This document shows, piece after piece, positions 1-10,887 of a DNA stretch of 37,292 nucleotides. Within the stretch, counting starts at the first letter, position 1; every line of letters begins with the position of its first letter. Location of the stretch: positions 1 to 37,292 of the forward strand of contig JAYMSP010001025.1 in NCBI GenBank assembly GCA_036897095.1, given 5' to 3'. The position numbers and the translations under genes are program-made. The DNA is from Plantago elongata (lineage: Eukaryota; Streptophyta; Magnoliopsida; Lamiales; Plantaginaceae). The notes beneath the pieces are model-generated. The model did no database searches. It had not been told where the DNA came from and was given only the letters and a program-made list of their open reading frames with translations.

Positions 1-149
1 GTCACCCACAAGTCACTCCCTTGCAGCACTTGAATAAGTTGAAAAGTTGAAAATATAAGCACTACTACTAAAAAAAAATGAAGCATATATCCTGCAAAAG
101 TAAAGTGTGAATCCTTACAATGTAGTGCGGATAAGCCTATTTTAGCCAT
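1..149 (-). CDS. NPF (NRT1/PTR family) transporter copy A, 5' end only
   Basis: This is the 5' end of a proton-coupled oligopeptide/nitrate-type membrane transporter on the minus strand; the rest lies beyond the left edge. It is recognised by near-identity to the complete copy at 2061-4124. Exon 1 is 149-119 (ATG at 149-147, reading MAKIGLSALH plus one base) and is followed by a GTAAGG donor. Exon 2 starts at about 67, after a T-run ending in AG, and reads on to the window edge through the residues corresponding to LVVLIFSTF...GSDLWV of copy B. The reading frame is open in both visible exons. The T-run before exon 2 is one base longer than in copy B, but it is intronic under this model. Function cannot be judged from so short a piece. 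Confidence 0.6.
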   Translation of the reverse strand, partial: MAKIGLSALHCKDSHFTFAGYMLHFFLVVVLIFSTFQLIQVLQGSDLWV

Positions 150-487
150 GGCTTGTTTGAATCTGCAGAGTCAGCAGTCACCAGTCACCACCTCTATATT
201 TTCTCTGCATGGCAATTATCTTGGCATAAGACTAAACCAGTCGTTCTAAGCTTGAGCTCATTCAATATTCACATGTTTTTATAATTTTTTTATAATATAG
301 AAAGAAAGACGGAGTCAACAAATCAATAAATATCGGTAGGTTAAAAAATCTTGTTCCTGGTGGCTAGCTGTATCACCTCCCCAGCCTGTTGTTTCCTACA
401 TTAATTGTATGTGTCCTTTTTATTTACGTTCATACTCCAAGTAAAAATTCACGGACGGAAAAAACTAGTACAAATTGTAAAAATATA

Positions 488-603
488 GGGACTGATTGGT
501 ATATAATTTGAATGTATTTTTTCAATTGAAATTGAATTTTATGTGTACAAAATATTCGATTTGAGTGGGAAATGACCGCTCCAACGGTATAACAAACACG
601 GCC
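488..603. mobile_element. Short Harbinger/Tourist-type MITE (copy 1)
   Basis: A 116-bp element beginning GGGACTGATTGGTATA and ending ATAACAAACACGGCC, flanked by ATA on both sides (485-487, 604-606). The paralogous site at about 4440-4442 in copy B flank has a single ATA and no element, so this is a clean filled/empty pair. The body shares TTTTCAATTGAAATTGAAT and the ATGACC-CTCC block with the copies at 947, 1067, 21427 and 23680. Confidence 0.82.
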
Positions 604-946
604 ATAATCAGTGTCAGCCATAAACTAGTCAATGTCATTCCATTTGGAGTTCAAATTCGACTCACAGAGGCTCACTGCTATAGTTATGATTCTTTCCTTT
701 TCTATTTCTCCTCCTGGAGATAAGGAAACTCAGCCTAAATCAAACTCTAACCGTCCTCATCTAACTTCAGATTTTTTCTGAATTTTGTTCAATTCTCAGT
801 GTTACAAACTGCATTTCAAAAAAATAAAATAAAATTATTGCTCCGTTTTTTTATTGTAATCGTAATTAATCTTAACAATTAATTGCAAGTGCTATTAATT
901 AAGGTAATCATAGAAATTTCTCCTTCTCTTTTATCACGGCATATTA

Positions 947-1062
947 GAGACGGATTGATATAGAATTTGAGTAGTCGTTTTCAATTGAAATTGAATTTTT
1001 TGTGTACAAAATATTAGATTTGAGTCGAAAGATGGCTACTCCTGCGGTATAACAAACATGGC
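947..1062. mobile_element. Short Harbinger/Tourist-type MITE (copy 2)
   Basis: Begins GAGACGGATTGATATAG and ends GGTATAACAAACATGGC. It is flanked by TTA (944-946 and 1063-1065), the target duplication typical of PIF/Harbinger elements. The empty site is TTAA at 4783-4786 in the paralogous flank. Confidence 0.85.
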
Positions 1063-1066
1063 TTAA

Positions 1067-1181
1067 AGTACTGATTGGTATAGAATTTGAGTATCTTTTT
1101 TCAATTGAAATTGAATATTTTTTACAAAATGTTCGATTTGAGTGGGGAGATGACCACTCCAGCAATATAACAAATAGGGCC
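1067..1181. mobile_element. Short Harbinger/Tourist-type MITE (copy 3), inserted next to copy 2
   Basis: Begins AGTACTGATTGGTATAG and ends TATAACAAATAGGGC, flanked by TAA (1064-1066 and 1182-1184). One of these flanks overlaps the TTA target duplication of copy 2, so one MITE went into the target site duplicated by the other. Neither element is present at the paralogous site (4783-4786). Confidence 0.85.
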
Positions 1182-1395
1182 TAAGTTTTTGTATATATTA
1201 GGTGCCGCTAAACTCCACCGTACCATTTCAATTTGATAAACTCTAATTTGAGTCCGAAAAGTTTTGAGCTGCACAATTAATATATAACAATAATATATAA
1301 TTTATAAGGGAATTTATAGGTAGACAAAAGTATAATATCTACACACATAGACTTATAATTATTATGCAATATTGCAGGATCCTCACAAAATCTTA

Positions 1396-1648
1396 GGGGC
1401 GGATTGACATGCGACTTAAATGCCCCGATTTAAATGTCTGAATAGTGATTGAAATTGTAGTGGGATTATTAAAATTGTGTTTGGTATAGAATTGTAATTG
1501 GATAGGGTATTATAGGTTTGTTATATAGGTAGAGAAAAATGTTGCTACTGTAGAGACATTTCGGTCTTCGGCATTTAAATGTCATAACAAACACAAAATT
1601 CCGGAGTAGCATTCAAACGGGCATTTGGATGCTACTCCAATCAGCCCC
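1396..1648. mobile_element. Harbinger-type MITE with GGGGC termini, 253 bp
   Basis: The left end GGGGCGGATTGACATGC and the complement of the right end, GGGGCTGATTGGAGTAGC, form terminal inverted repeats. TTA flanks both sides (1393-1395, 1649-1651). These three features are diagnostic of PIF/Harbinger-derived MITEs. Its interior (about 1440-1530) resembles 5045-5135 in the larger element at the same site of copy B flank. Confidence 0.88.
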
Positions 1649-2060
1649 TTAAACTTTGAGAAGCTTTTGTATTTGAATTAAGGGTGACTCTACTATCGAC
1701 AATTCAACATTACTAGGCTTTATATGTTGCTCATTATGAATCGGCCCTGGATTAAGGCAGATTCAGGTTAGGCCCATCTACTAGTAAGTTGAGCCCACTT
1801 ATAACTTTTAAGGCAGATCCAGGTTAGGCCCGCAATCATTTAAATGTGCGGAGCAAAGGTATGTTTGAAAAACAATACTACAACAATGCAAGCTGGAAAT
1901 TAAAGTAGCGTATAATATAAAGTGGGACAATTATAAATTAATGTCATCCTCAAATCGTTCTTACATTTTAGTGATATATAAAAAACTTAAACCACTCTTT
2001 ATTTTAGGACAAGAATGTCGACTCCACGAGTATTACCAACAAATTAAACGAATGTTCATG

Positions 2061-4124
2061 CTAATCCCAGTAAGAGTAAGATATGATAATAATGAAGAGG
2101 CACCCCATAAGTTTGAGGGAGCATAAAACCATACGCACCAGATGATTGGGGGAGCATAAAGCCGTAAGCACCCAGTAATACTTGTCCAAGCGACTCTTGT
2201 TCAAAGTAGGCTGAAACCAATTTGGTCTCCCTCCTCTTTCACTGATCTGACCAACAACATGAACTGATAATACACTGACGATGTATCCAACTCCCAATGC
2301 TGCCTCTCTGAAGCAATTAAGGTTTTCTATCATGCCAACGGGAGCACTGCTTGCGTAGAATGCAGAGATGCTATGTTCCAGATATGCTTCAACATTTGCA
2401 ATCAGAAAAAACTGGAAAAGCAGCCAGTAATAGGCCATCGGGATGTCAGCTCCAGGGTCTTCTACTAAACCATATCGCCTGATCACATTAAGTCTCCTCG
2501 ACTCAATTTTAGCAGCAGTTATACAACAGAGCACTGAGAAGATAATAGCCATCATAGTTCCCATAGATTTTACATTTGGCATAATGTTGTAGGGCGCTTC
2601 ACCGTTGTTGTTGGGCACTTCACCGTGGCTGTTGGGCGCTTCATCGTTGCGTGCAAGTATTCTTCTCTTCATAAACCCGCTTACCGAAAAGCTTATATAA
2701 CTTCTCAACAATCTCGTAACTATTAGAGGTGCCTGAACAGGAGTATTCCATGCGCCAATTCGGCGATTCATGTTATTTTCTTGTTCAACAAAGTAAGTAT
2801 TCTCCATGGAGAGTAGTATCCCACAACCAATCAGAGTAATGCACATGGACATGGGGATCATGCGAATAACAATCTTGGCCGTCTCTACCTCTGCGACTGA
2901 GCAAACTTTCCATTTATCATTCACATCGTCCTCTGGAGCGTACATAGCTGCCCTGTCCAGAAAACTAAACCAGGAATTGAACCAGGTAAGACATTAATAA
3001 ATAAAATTCATTTATATAATTCCACCATTTCAGAATGAATAAGTTCCTAAGAGATGGTCTCAAAATAATATATCTAAAGACGAAAATATATTGTTAAAAA
3101 AATCATCGATATTCTTAACCAAAACACACCTGAAATTATTAATCTTTGAAGTAGACGAGCAAGAGAAAAGTTCACACACCTGAGATCAACAGATAGGCAC
3201 TCTGTCTCATCTTGCTTATATAACTGGGTATCATCAAGGGAAAATGGTCTCAATCTCTTGGTAGCACACGCCACGAATACTCTACAGACATTGACCATCG
3301 GGCTACCATCATGGCGATTCTTCTCATACACATTCGAAAAACACAAAAATAGAAGCGTCCCAATGGTAGAGCAAGCTGCTGCCAATCCATACTGAATCGA
3401 TTTTGGAATAGATATGCTCGGAATAGCAATGGCTGCTACAAGTGCAAAAGTAGACAAGAGAGAGAATATCACTTTTAGCCGAACTGATAGTAAAGAATCT
3501 TCCATTGTATACTGATGGTCAATGAAGGGGGCCAAAGAGACATGATGACCCGATTTCCCCACAGCTAACAAGGCCAGCCCAATGTAGAAGACAACTTTTT
3601 GCGTATGCCCGACACACTGAGACCTGTACTCAGTACACGTCCCAGTTAAATTGCCCAGCACAGGCGGTGTTGACATAGCTATCAAAGCAACACCCTGCAA
3701 ATGAAATGGTGTAAGTGATCTGGACAACTCTGCAAATTAAAAATACATTCAATTCAAGCATGGATGAAGCAACTCGAAAAGGAACTCACTGAAGAATATG
3801 ATATGCTGGACACCGTGAGCATGGGGAAATGGCCAAAGAACTGATCAACGAGGAAGAGAAAGAAACAAGGCAAGATCATAGAAATTCCGGCCCAAATGTT
3901 GAGAATTGCTGCAGCATGACTGATGCTGAGTTCCCAAACTTGGGTTAAGTAAATTTGCAATGACATCAAGGCAATTGTCACCCACAAGTCACTCCCTTGC
4001 AGCACTTGAATAAGTTGAAAAGTTGAAAATATAAGCACTACTACTAAAAAAAATGAAGCATATATCCTGCAAAAGTAAAGTGTGAATCCTTACAATATAG
4101 TGCGGATAAGCCTATTTTAGCCAT
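2061..4124 (-). CDS. NPF (NRT1/PTR family, POT superfamily) transporter copy B, NPF5.5-like, four exons
   Basis: Predicted polytopic membrane transporter of the NPF/POT family (members move nitrate, peptides, hormones or secondary metabolites with protons; the substrate here is unknown). My exon model on the minus strand is 4124-4094, 4043-3790, 3694-3180 and 2964-2061, all with GT-AG borders and matching phases, giving about 567 residues, a normal length for the family. Family marks seen: YLTQVWELSISHAAAILNIW near the N terminus, STPPVLGNLTGTC, CVGHTQKVVFYIGLALLAVG, SFLDRAA before the large loop, RMIPMSM, MNRRIG, and YYWLLFQFFLIANVEAY near the C-terminal helices. The pattern recalls Arabidopsis NPF5.5 more than nitrate transporters of the NRT1.1 type. 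The last helix region contains a 33-bp tandem duplication (2106-2171). A tandem partner lies at 1-149. The tiny 31-base first exon is the least certain part. Confidence 0.8.
2106..2171 (-). repeat. 33-bp tandem duplication in the last coding exon of NPF copy B
   Basis: Two adjacent 33-base units (2171-2139 and 2138-2106 on the minus strand) differ at a handful of bases and keep the frame, giving 11-residue repeats (VLTALCSPNHL and VRMVLCSLKLM) where the family has its final transmembrane segment. Confidence 0.75.
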
Positions 4125-7100
4125 GGCTTGTTTGAAGCTGCAGGGTCACCACCTCTATATTTTCTCTGCATGGCAATTATCTTGGCATAAGACTAAACCA
4201 GTCGATCTGAGCTTATTCGATATTCACATGTTTTTATAATATAGAAAGAAAGACGGAGTCAACAAATCAATAATAAATCTTTCCCTTCCATATCTGTAGG
4301 TAAAAAAACCTTATTCCTGGTGGTTAGCTGTATCACCTGCCCTGCAAGTTGTTTCCTAACTTGTATGTATGCTTTTTATTCCGTTCATACTCTAACTAAA
4401 AATTCACCAACAGAAAAAACTAGTACAAATTGCAAGAACATAATCAGTGTAAGCCATAAACTAGTCAATGTCATTCCACTTGGAGTTCAAATTCGACTCA
4501 CAGTGGCTCACTGCTATAGTGTTGATTCTTTCCTTTTCTATTTCTCCTCCTGGAGATAAGGAAACTCAGCCTAAATCAAACTCTAACCGTCCTCATCTAA
4601 CTTCAGATTTTGTCTGAATTTTGTTCAATTCTCAGTGTTACAAACTGCATTTCAAAAAAATTAAATCAAATTATTGCTCCGGCTTGTGTATTGTAATCGT
4701 ATGAATCTTAACAATTAATTGCAAGTGCTATTAATTGATTAAGGTAATCAAGAAATTTCTTCTAGTCTTTTATCACGGTATATTAAGTTTTTGTATATAT
4801 TAGGTGCTGCTAAACTCCACCATACCATTTCAATTTGATAAACTATAATTTGGGTCTGGAAAGTTTTGAGATGCATAATTTAATATATAACAATAATATG
4901 CAATTTATAAGAGAATTTATAGATAGATAAAAGTATATAATTTACACAAAAAGACGTATAATTATCATATAATATTGCAGGATCCTCATAAAATCTTAAT
5001 GGTTGTTTGGTATAGAATCGGAATTGGATCCGTTTGAATTGATGAATAGTGATTAAAATTTAGTAGGATTGTTAAAATTAGTGTTTGGTATAGAATTATA
5101 ATTGAATAGGGTATTGTAGGTTTGTTATATAGGTTGTGTAAGAGATAAATGATTGGTGTAAGTATGATGTGATTGATATTGGAATTTGATAAAATATGTA
5201 TGAATATTATATTGGTTAGTTATTGATATTTGAGGTGTTAGAATTATAGATTAATTTAATTATGTAATAAGTTGTTTGGTAATATTTGTATATGGAATAA
5301 TGTTTTTATTTATTAAAATGAAATAAAATAATAATAATAAAATTATATTCCAGAATAATCAAAGTAAATATCCGTCTTTCTTTCTACGCGTTGCCGTCTA
5401 TGACCGACTTCTACTCGTCTTCGTCTTCTTCAGTCATATACAATTCACATCTTCTCAATTGTACATAAGCGGCTAGCTTAAAACGTAACATGTTGAAGGT
5501 GCACTTGCAAATTAGTCAGGCAGGCCACTACATTTTGTAGTAATTTCGATTTAAATTTTTAACAAAACAAAACAATTACAGTGAATCCCAAATTACTTTG
5601 AGAGAATACGTAGTACTTGAAGAATATGGTGGAGAGAAAAATTACAGTAGTCTCAAATTCTCCTTCTTCTCCATCACTCCCTTCTCCTTCTTCTCCATCA
5701 CTCTCTTCTCTCGACCCTCCACCACCACCATATCCACCACTCTCACCACCATATCCACCGCCTCCCCCTCCACATCTCCCACCACCACCACCTCTGCTAC
5801 CACCACCGTTATACAGACAGACAGCCCCCGCCGCCATCCACCACCTCCGCCGCCATATCCGCAAGTAGATCCCTGCACAGGAGCACACTCAGGCCCGATC
5901 ATGTTCGCCGCCTTCGCACGGCCGTCACTGCCTTCCTCAACAACATACTCCACCTGCTCACCATCACCGTCGCGTCTTCCTCTTCGCCACCTTAGTTTCC
6001 GTCACCGATCTCCTCAGTTCCAGCTTCTTCTCCGCCTCAATCGAATTCGGACTGATTCGATCTCAAAACTCTCGATTTTGACACCGATCTCCACAGCTCT
6101 AGTATGCTACTCGGATTCTTCTCCAAATTTATCATCTCAACCGCCTCTCCATACATCGTTAGATAATCTTTTATTTATTTAGTTGTTTTTAACTGTCTTC
6201 TACTGTTCTTCTTCTTCTTCAGTTAGTTTTGTTACTGTAGTTCTCTGTTCTACTTCTTCTTCAGTCTGCTTGATTTGGATTGGAATGAATCAGACCAGAC
6301 ACAATTATTTGATTTAGATTGGAAACAATAATTAGTCTACAAGGCATCAACATCCTATAGTAGCAACATTTCAATTTTTACTATTTGAATGTGATACCAA
6401 ACATATATAATTTGAAGTTATTTTCATTCAAATAGGCATTTGAATTATATGTGTAAGGTCCGTAAAATTCCTCGACTTTCGAGGGTGGAATAAAATATTA
6501 ATTTTCTTATTTCGTGCGAGTAGAAAAACTTCGTAGATAAATTAGATTAAATTTCATATTTTAATGTCGAGCGGATTCGACGTTAAAATAAGAAAACTAG
6601 ATATCCCGAATAAAATAATATTATAATATTATAAAATAAATTAATTATTTTATTTTACCGACGGCTCGAAAAATGACTCGACTAATGTCCGGGAGGTGGT
6701 TTGACATTTTTCCGGAATTTATTTACGAGTCGTTTAGTAGCCAGAACGAATTAGTTGTATATAATAGCGTAAGGACCGAAACGTCCTTAAGTATCAAAAT
6801 CATTCCTTCACCAGCCAAAGGCAAGACGGTCTTTTCCACTTCATCTTCTTCATCAAACAGCTGAAACGGGAAGAATTGGGGAAAAATTACACAGTTCGAT
6901 TCCGTTCTCTGCTCGCGTGGATCCGTTGGTCGAATTGGCAGCCTAATCGGACTAAAACCACGAGCGCCGCCTCGTGCCATCACGCCACCACCCCGTACCA
7001 CCACACGCTTGCTTCCGGGTCGCTCAATTTGACACACGCCGCCATTCGATTGCCCCAAAACACCACACTCCGCCTCGAGCCACCAGTTGCGCGTGGAATG

Positions 7101-7228
7101 GGAGAAAGGGATGAAGCCACGATACAGCTACGTCGACGAAGAATGATTGAAGGAAAGTGGAGCAGCGTGGCTCACTCTCCCGCCGTGAACCCACGCGAAT
7201 CGCCACCGCCCTACGCCTCGATTCCGGC

Positions 7229-7236
7229 TATAAATA
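7229..7236 (+). promoter_or_regulatory. TATA box of the solo LTR
   Basis: TATAAATA in a GC-richer context (GGCTATAAATAGCC), followed by a CT-rich tract about 30 bases on. It is the probable core promoter of the old LTR. Confidence 0.55.
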
Positions 7237-8838
7237 GCCCATTTCTGTTCCCATTTTACTTGCTCATTCCTTCTGTTCTCTTCTCCTTACTCTCTCTCCC
7301 TGCTCTCTCGTTTTTCCCCTGTTTTTCTGCACTTTCCGGTTGAATTCCGACCAAGCGCCGCCACATTCTCCGGTCACCACCACCCAACCCCGGCAAACTG
7401 CCGAACCCGGATACGCGTCGTTAACTCGACCAATTTCCGGTAAAACGCTCGATCGAATTCGATATAAATCGAATAATCGAGTTTTAGTTTAATTTTGTTC
7501 GTTGCGTTGCATTGCCCCGTCCCGGTTCCTCTCGCTACGTCGTTACGCTGCCCGTCGCTCGACATGCATTTGATTAGTTTCGTATCTTTTATTATTATTT
7601 ATTGCTAATTACCGCTTGTTAATAGTTAATTTTAATTACGTTATCGATAAGTAGTTAATTATCATTAAGTAATTACATATTAATTTGTTTAGTAATCATT
7701 AATTATCGTCGTTAATTAGTTAATCACTATAATTAGTTAATTGTTATTAATTAGCTTAATTAAATATCGTTAAATTAATCACGGTTAGTCTTAATCCGTA
7801 ATTAATTAGTACTAAGCTAATCACTGTTAATGTTAATTAACGGCTAAGTTAATGATAGTTAAGTCTTAATTAATACTAAGTTAAACCTGGTTAATAATTA
7901 ATTATTGTTACGATAATTACTGTCAGTCGTAATTAATGAGTAAGTTATAATACAGTTAACTTAATTAAGTTAAAAACTGTTCGTAAATAATTCCAGTTAA
8001 GTACATCAAAAATAAGTATTGCACGAACTGAACCAGAACCTGTTGAACCGGATAATTACGACGTCTTAAAATAAAAATATTATTAGCCACCCGATATTAA
8101 ACAGTAATATTATCTGTTTATCAGGATTGTCCGAAACTCCTGAGTTATCGAAACCCAACGGTGAGTTACAACTGGCTTTCGGCATCCGGCCCTGGGAAAG
8201 TTTGTTATCATTTATCCCTTTCATACTTGTGTTTGTTCCTGTTTGAGCACCTGTCCCCGTGTTATCCCTTCGTACTTGTACCCTGTATTTGCCTCCCGCA
8301 TTCGCTTATCTGCTTGACTAATTGACTGACCTCGACTCTGTTCCCGACCTAGTAATCAACTGCATAAGTAGCTAACCTGTATTAGACATCCTTAATTAGC
8401 GGGATATTTTATTACCCCAATTGTGGATTGATAGGAAATACCGAACACCGTTTGTGCCTCCTGACTCTTACTTAGGGTTTTAGCTGGCCGTTAAATCTGC
8501 ACGTAGCAGATGCTAACCGGTTAAGCCTTGACATTTATTGCCCCAATTGTTGTACTTGTCCCTGTATCGATTCCAGTTACGGAATTTACTCTTACTCGCT
8601 TGTTTTGGGTCACTGAACTACTATTAATCTCGTTCCTAATCCTGTCTCCTGACTGTTACCCTGATCCTGATCCTGTCTTGTTTCCTGTCTTGCATCTGCA
8701 TATTATTCATGTTCCTGATCTTCATGACTTGCATTGCACGAAACTGTTTCTTGAAAATAACTGCACACAATTAAAAATGTTTTGGGAGCCATACACGTCT
8801 TGTCTTGTTATGTTGGGGGAATATCCTTTGCAGCCTTG

Positions 8839-9083
8839 CTTGTTACTTGGTCATTGGCGTCGCTAAGTGCCATGCGGAGCGAAGTGCTACACTGCGTACG
8901 CACGGTGGGAGCCACCTCTCGAGTCCGTAGGGGCCACCTCTAGAGGACTGCCAGTGACACCTCTTGTTATGGTCATCAGCGTCGCTAAGTGCCATGTAGA
9001 GCGAAGTGCTACGCTGCGTATTCGCGGTGGGAGCCACCTCTCGAGTCCGTAGGGGCCACCTCTAGAGGACTAGCTGGTGACAC
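8839..9083 (+). repeat. 122-bp tandem repeat, two copies, inside the solo LTR
   Basis: Two adjacent copies (about 8839-8960 and 8963-9083) share CGTCGCTAAGTGCCATG, GCGAAGTGCTAC and GGTGGGAGCCACCTCTCGAG. Each unit holds two GCCACCTCT sub-repeats. It is GC-rich compared with the surroundings. Confidence 0.85.
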
Positions 9084-10090
9084 ATCTTGTTCCCGTTTGC
9101 GGTTTCCCCTTGTACAAAATTACTGCCTGATCAGCAAAGTGTACCAGTTACTTGTCTTGTTATATGATTGCATCTGCATACTCATGCATGCCTGATTGTT
9201 CTCACTGAGTCCTCGTGACTGACGCTTTCCCTGTTTTCCAATATCTTACTTTCCCAGATCTTGAGCACGAAGGCGAGCTTGGGGTAGAATTCCAGACGGA
9301 TTGACTAGTTCCGCTGCTGGCCTAAGTAATAGAATGTGTGTTTTATTTTGCTTCCGCTTTTGCTATCCTGAACAATCGGCTTGTAATGGATAATGCTTTA
9401 CTATTTTCAATAAAATGTGTTTGTCATATTCGTCGCAATCCTTAACGTCAGGACCCGGATCTTGGGCGTTACAATATGACCTCCTCGGACTTTGAGAAGT
9501 TTTTGTATTTGAATTAAGGGTGACTCTACTATCGACAATTCTGAAATTACTAGGCTTTATATGTTGCTCATTGTGAATCAGCCCTGGATTAAGGCAGATC
9601 CATGTTAGGCTCTACTAGCAAGCTGAGCCCACTTGTAACTTTTAAGGCAGATCCAGGCTAGGCCCACAATCGTTTAAATGTGCAGAGCAAAGGTATGTTT
9701 GAAAAACAATACTACAACAACGCAATCTGGAAATTAAAGTAGCCTATAATATAAAGTGAGATCATTATAAATTAATGTCATCCTCAAATCTTTCTTACAC
9801 GTTAATGATATATAAAAAAAACTTTCTACAAATTAGTGTTTATATATTCAGTTTTAAATATATCCTCAAATTAAATACTAAATATATTATATATAATCAA
9901 AATAAATCTACAATTAACTAATTAGATTCTGTTTAAATTTGGTTACGTTAGAATAGTGAATAAAATAAGATTATGCAAGCATTATCAAAAAATCAAACAT
10001 CATTCAGCCAAGTTATATTTTTCTAGTTTATTTTAATCTATCTTTAAGTATCTTTTTTCTAATTTTACAAGTATTATTATTTCAATTTTA

Positions 10091-10500
10091 CAAGCATCAT
10101 TCTTCCAATTTTACAAGCATCTTTATTTCATTTTTAAATTTTTTCTATAAAATTTTAACGTTTATTATCATCTCCAAGCATCTTTTTTCTAAATTTAATT
10201 ACAAGCATCATTATTAGGAAACAAGTATACTGCAAGAATCACTCAACATTACATTACAATAATTAAAAGCATCAAATGAGAAACAAACATTATATTGATA
10301 CTGCAAGCATCATTTAACAATCATCATATTAGTACGGTATATATAATTTAACATTAAATTATAAGCATCATATAATATAATCATGCAAAACGAAAAAAGC
10401 ATCATACAAATTAGTAAAAAAATTTGATAATGAAATATGTAGGAACCTAGAAGGTTAATTACTTTAATAATGATGCTTGTATCAATTAGCAAGATGCTTG
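10091..10500. repeat. Interspersed AAGCATC motif cluster with inverted partners
   Basis: Copies of (C/A/T)AAGCATC at about 10091, 10114, 10175, 10202, 10266, 10304, 10362 and 10396 face one way, and GATGCTTG at 10472 and 10492 faces the other. Clusters of a short subterminal motif are known from several DNA transposon families, where they bind transposase. Confidence 0.6.
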
Positions 10501-10887
10501 TTTAATTTGTTTTAATTTGTTTCAACTAGCATGTGAACGTGTTTACTTAGTTTTCTATAAATATGTGATAGATTTTATCAATTCTAGTGTATTTTATTTT
10601 AAATGTACTAAATATCATTAATTTATAGGAAGTTTATCACAAATTTATAGGAAGTTTTTCATGTATCACTAAAGTGTAAGATGTTTTTAAAAGTTACACT
10701 AGTTTGAAATTAATGAATATGAAGATAGTATATTGGACAATATTTGCCAGATATAATTCGTATTCAATGTAATACGAATGATCACAAAGAATCCAATGGA
10801 TATTCTTCCTTATTATACAATCCGAAGTTAATCACCTCAAGGAGGTGCTATGACATAGAGTTTCCTATGAGGAGGAGCGATCGCCGA

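Larger units (their letters stand above)
1..2085. repeat. Tandem segmental duplication, copy A flank
   Basis: Bases 1-1395 match 3979-4998, and 1649-2085 match 9488-9824 plus 11277-11375. The match is close, apart from insertions that each copy carries alone. The repeated segment comprises the 5' end of an NPF gene, its upstream region, and the 3' end of the next NPF gene, so the locus is or was a head-to-tail NPF array. Apart from the MITEs listed separately I see no other gene between 150 and 2060. Confidence 0.9.
6452..9473 (+). mobile_element. Solo LTR of a Ty3/gypsy-like LTR retrotransposon (fossil)
   Basis: Begins TGTAAGGTCCG and ends GGGCGTTACA, the TG...CA form of an LTR. It is flanked by a perfect 5-bp target duplication ATATG (6447-6451 and 9474-9478). 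It is about 3.0 kb long with no internal coding region or second LTR next to it, so it is a solo LTR left by recombination between the two ends of a full element. Parts: a TATA box TATAAATA at 7229-7236 followed by a pyrimidine-rich stretch (probable transcription start region), a degenerate TTAATTA-rich tract (7600-7990), a 122-bp tandem repeat (8839-9083) and AATAAA at 9409-9414. The long LTR and the ending resemble plant gypsy elements, but the lineage cannot be fixed without the internal region. The intact target duplication argues for moderate or young age. Confidence 0.85.
4999..9487. mobile_element. Longer Harbinger-like non-autonomous element, interrupted by a solo LTR
   Basis: Starts right after the same TTA (4996-4998) that borders the 253-bp MITE in copy A. 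Internal stretches (5045-5135 and 6356-6445) align to the two halves of that MITE, but here they are separated by about 1.2 kb of other sequence, including a CCA-rich tract (5719-5812) and CTTCTTC-rich segments near 5400 and 6205. No transposase motif is recognisable. The solo LTR at 6452-9473 sits close to its right end. The right boundary is set only by where homology to copy A resumes (about 9488). The CCA tract creates proline- or glycine-rich open frames on both strands that I do not regard as genes. Confidence 0.65.

Noticed and set aside
61-90. Apparent frameshift in NPF copy A caused by one extra T in a T-run
   Set aside because: With the acceptor placed after the T-run, which also makes exon 1 phase fit, the run is intronic in both copies.
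5559-6182. Overlapping proline-, serine- or glycine-rich open frames on both strands
   Set aside because: They come from a CCA-rich low-complexity tract inside a Harbinger-like element; no domain, and equally long frames on opposite strands.
6452-9473. Open frames and a possible gene inside the LTR (for example near 6876-7343 and 8528-8866)
   Set aside because: No recognisable protein; they lie wholly within a solo LTR with TATA box and poly(A) signal, where coding sequence is not expected.
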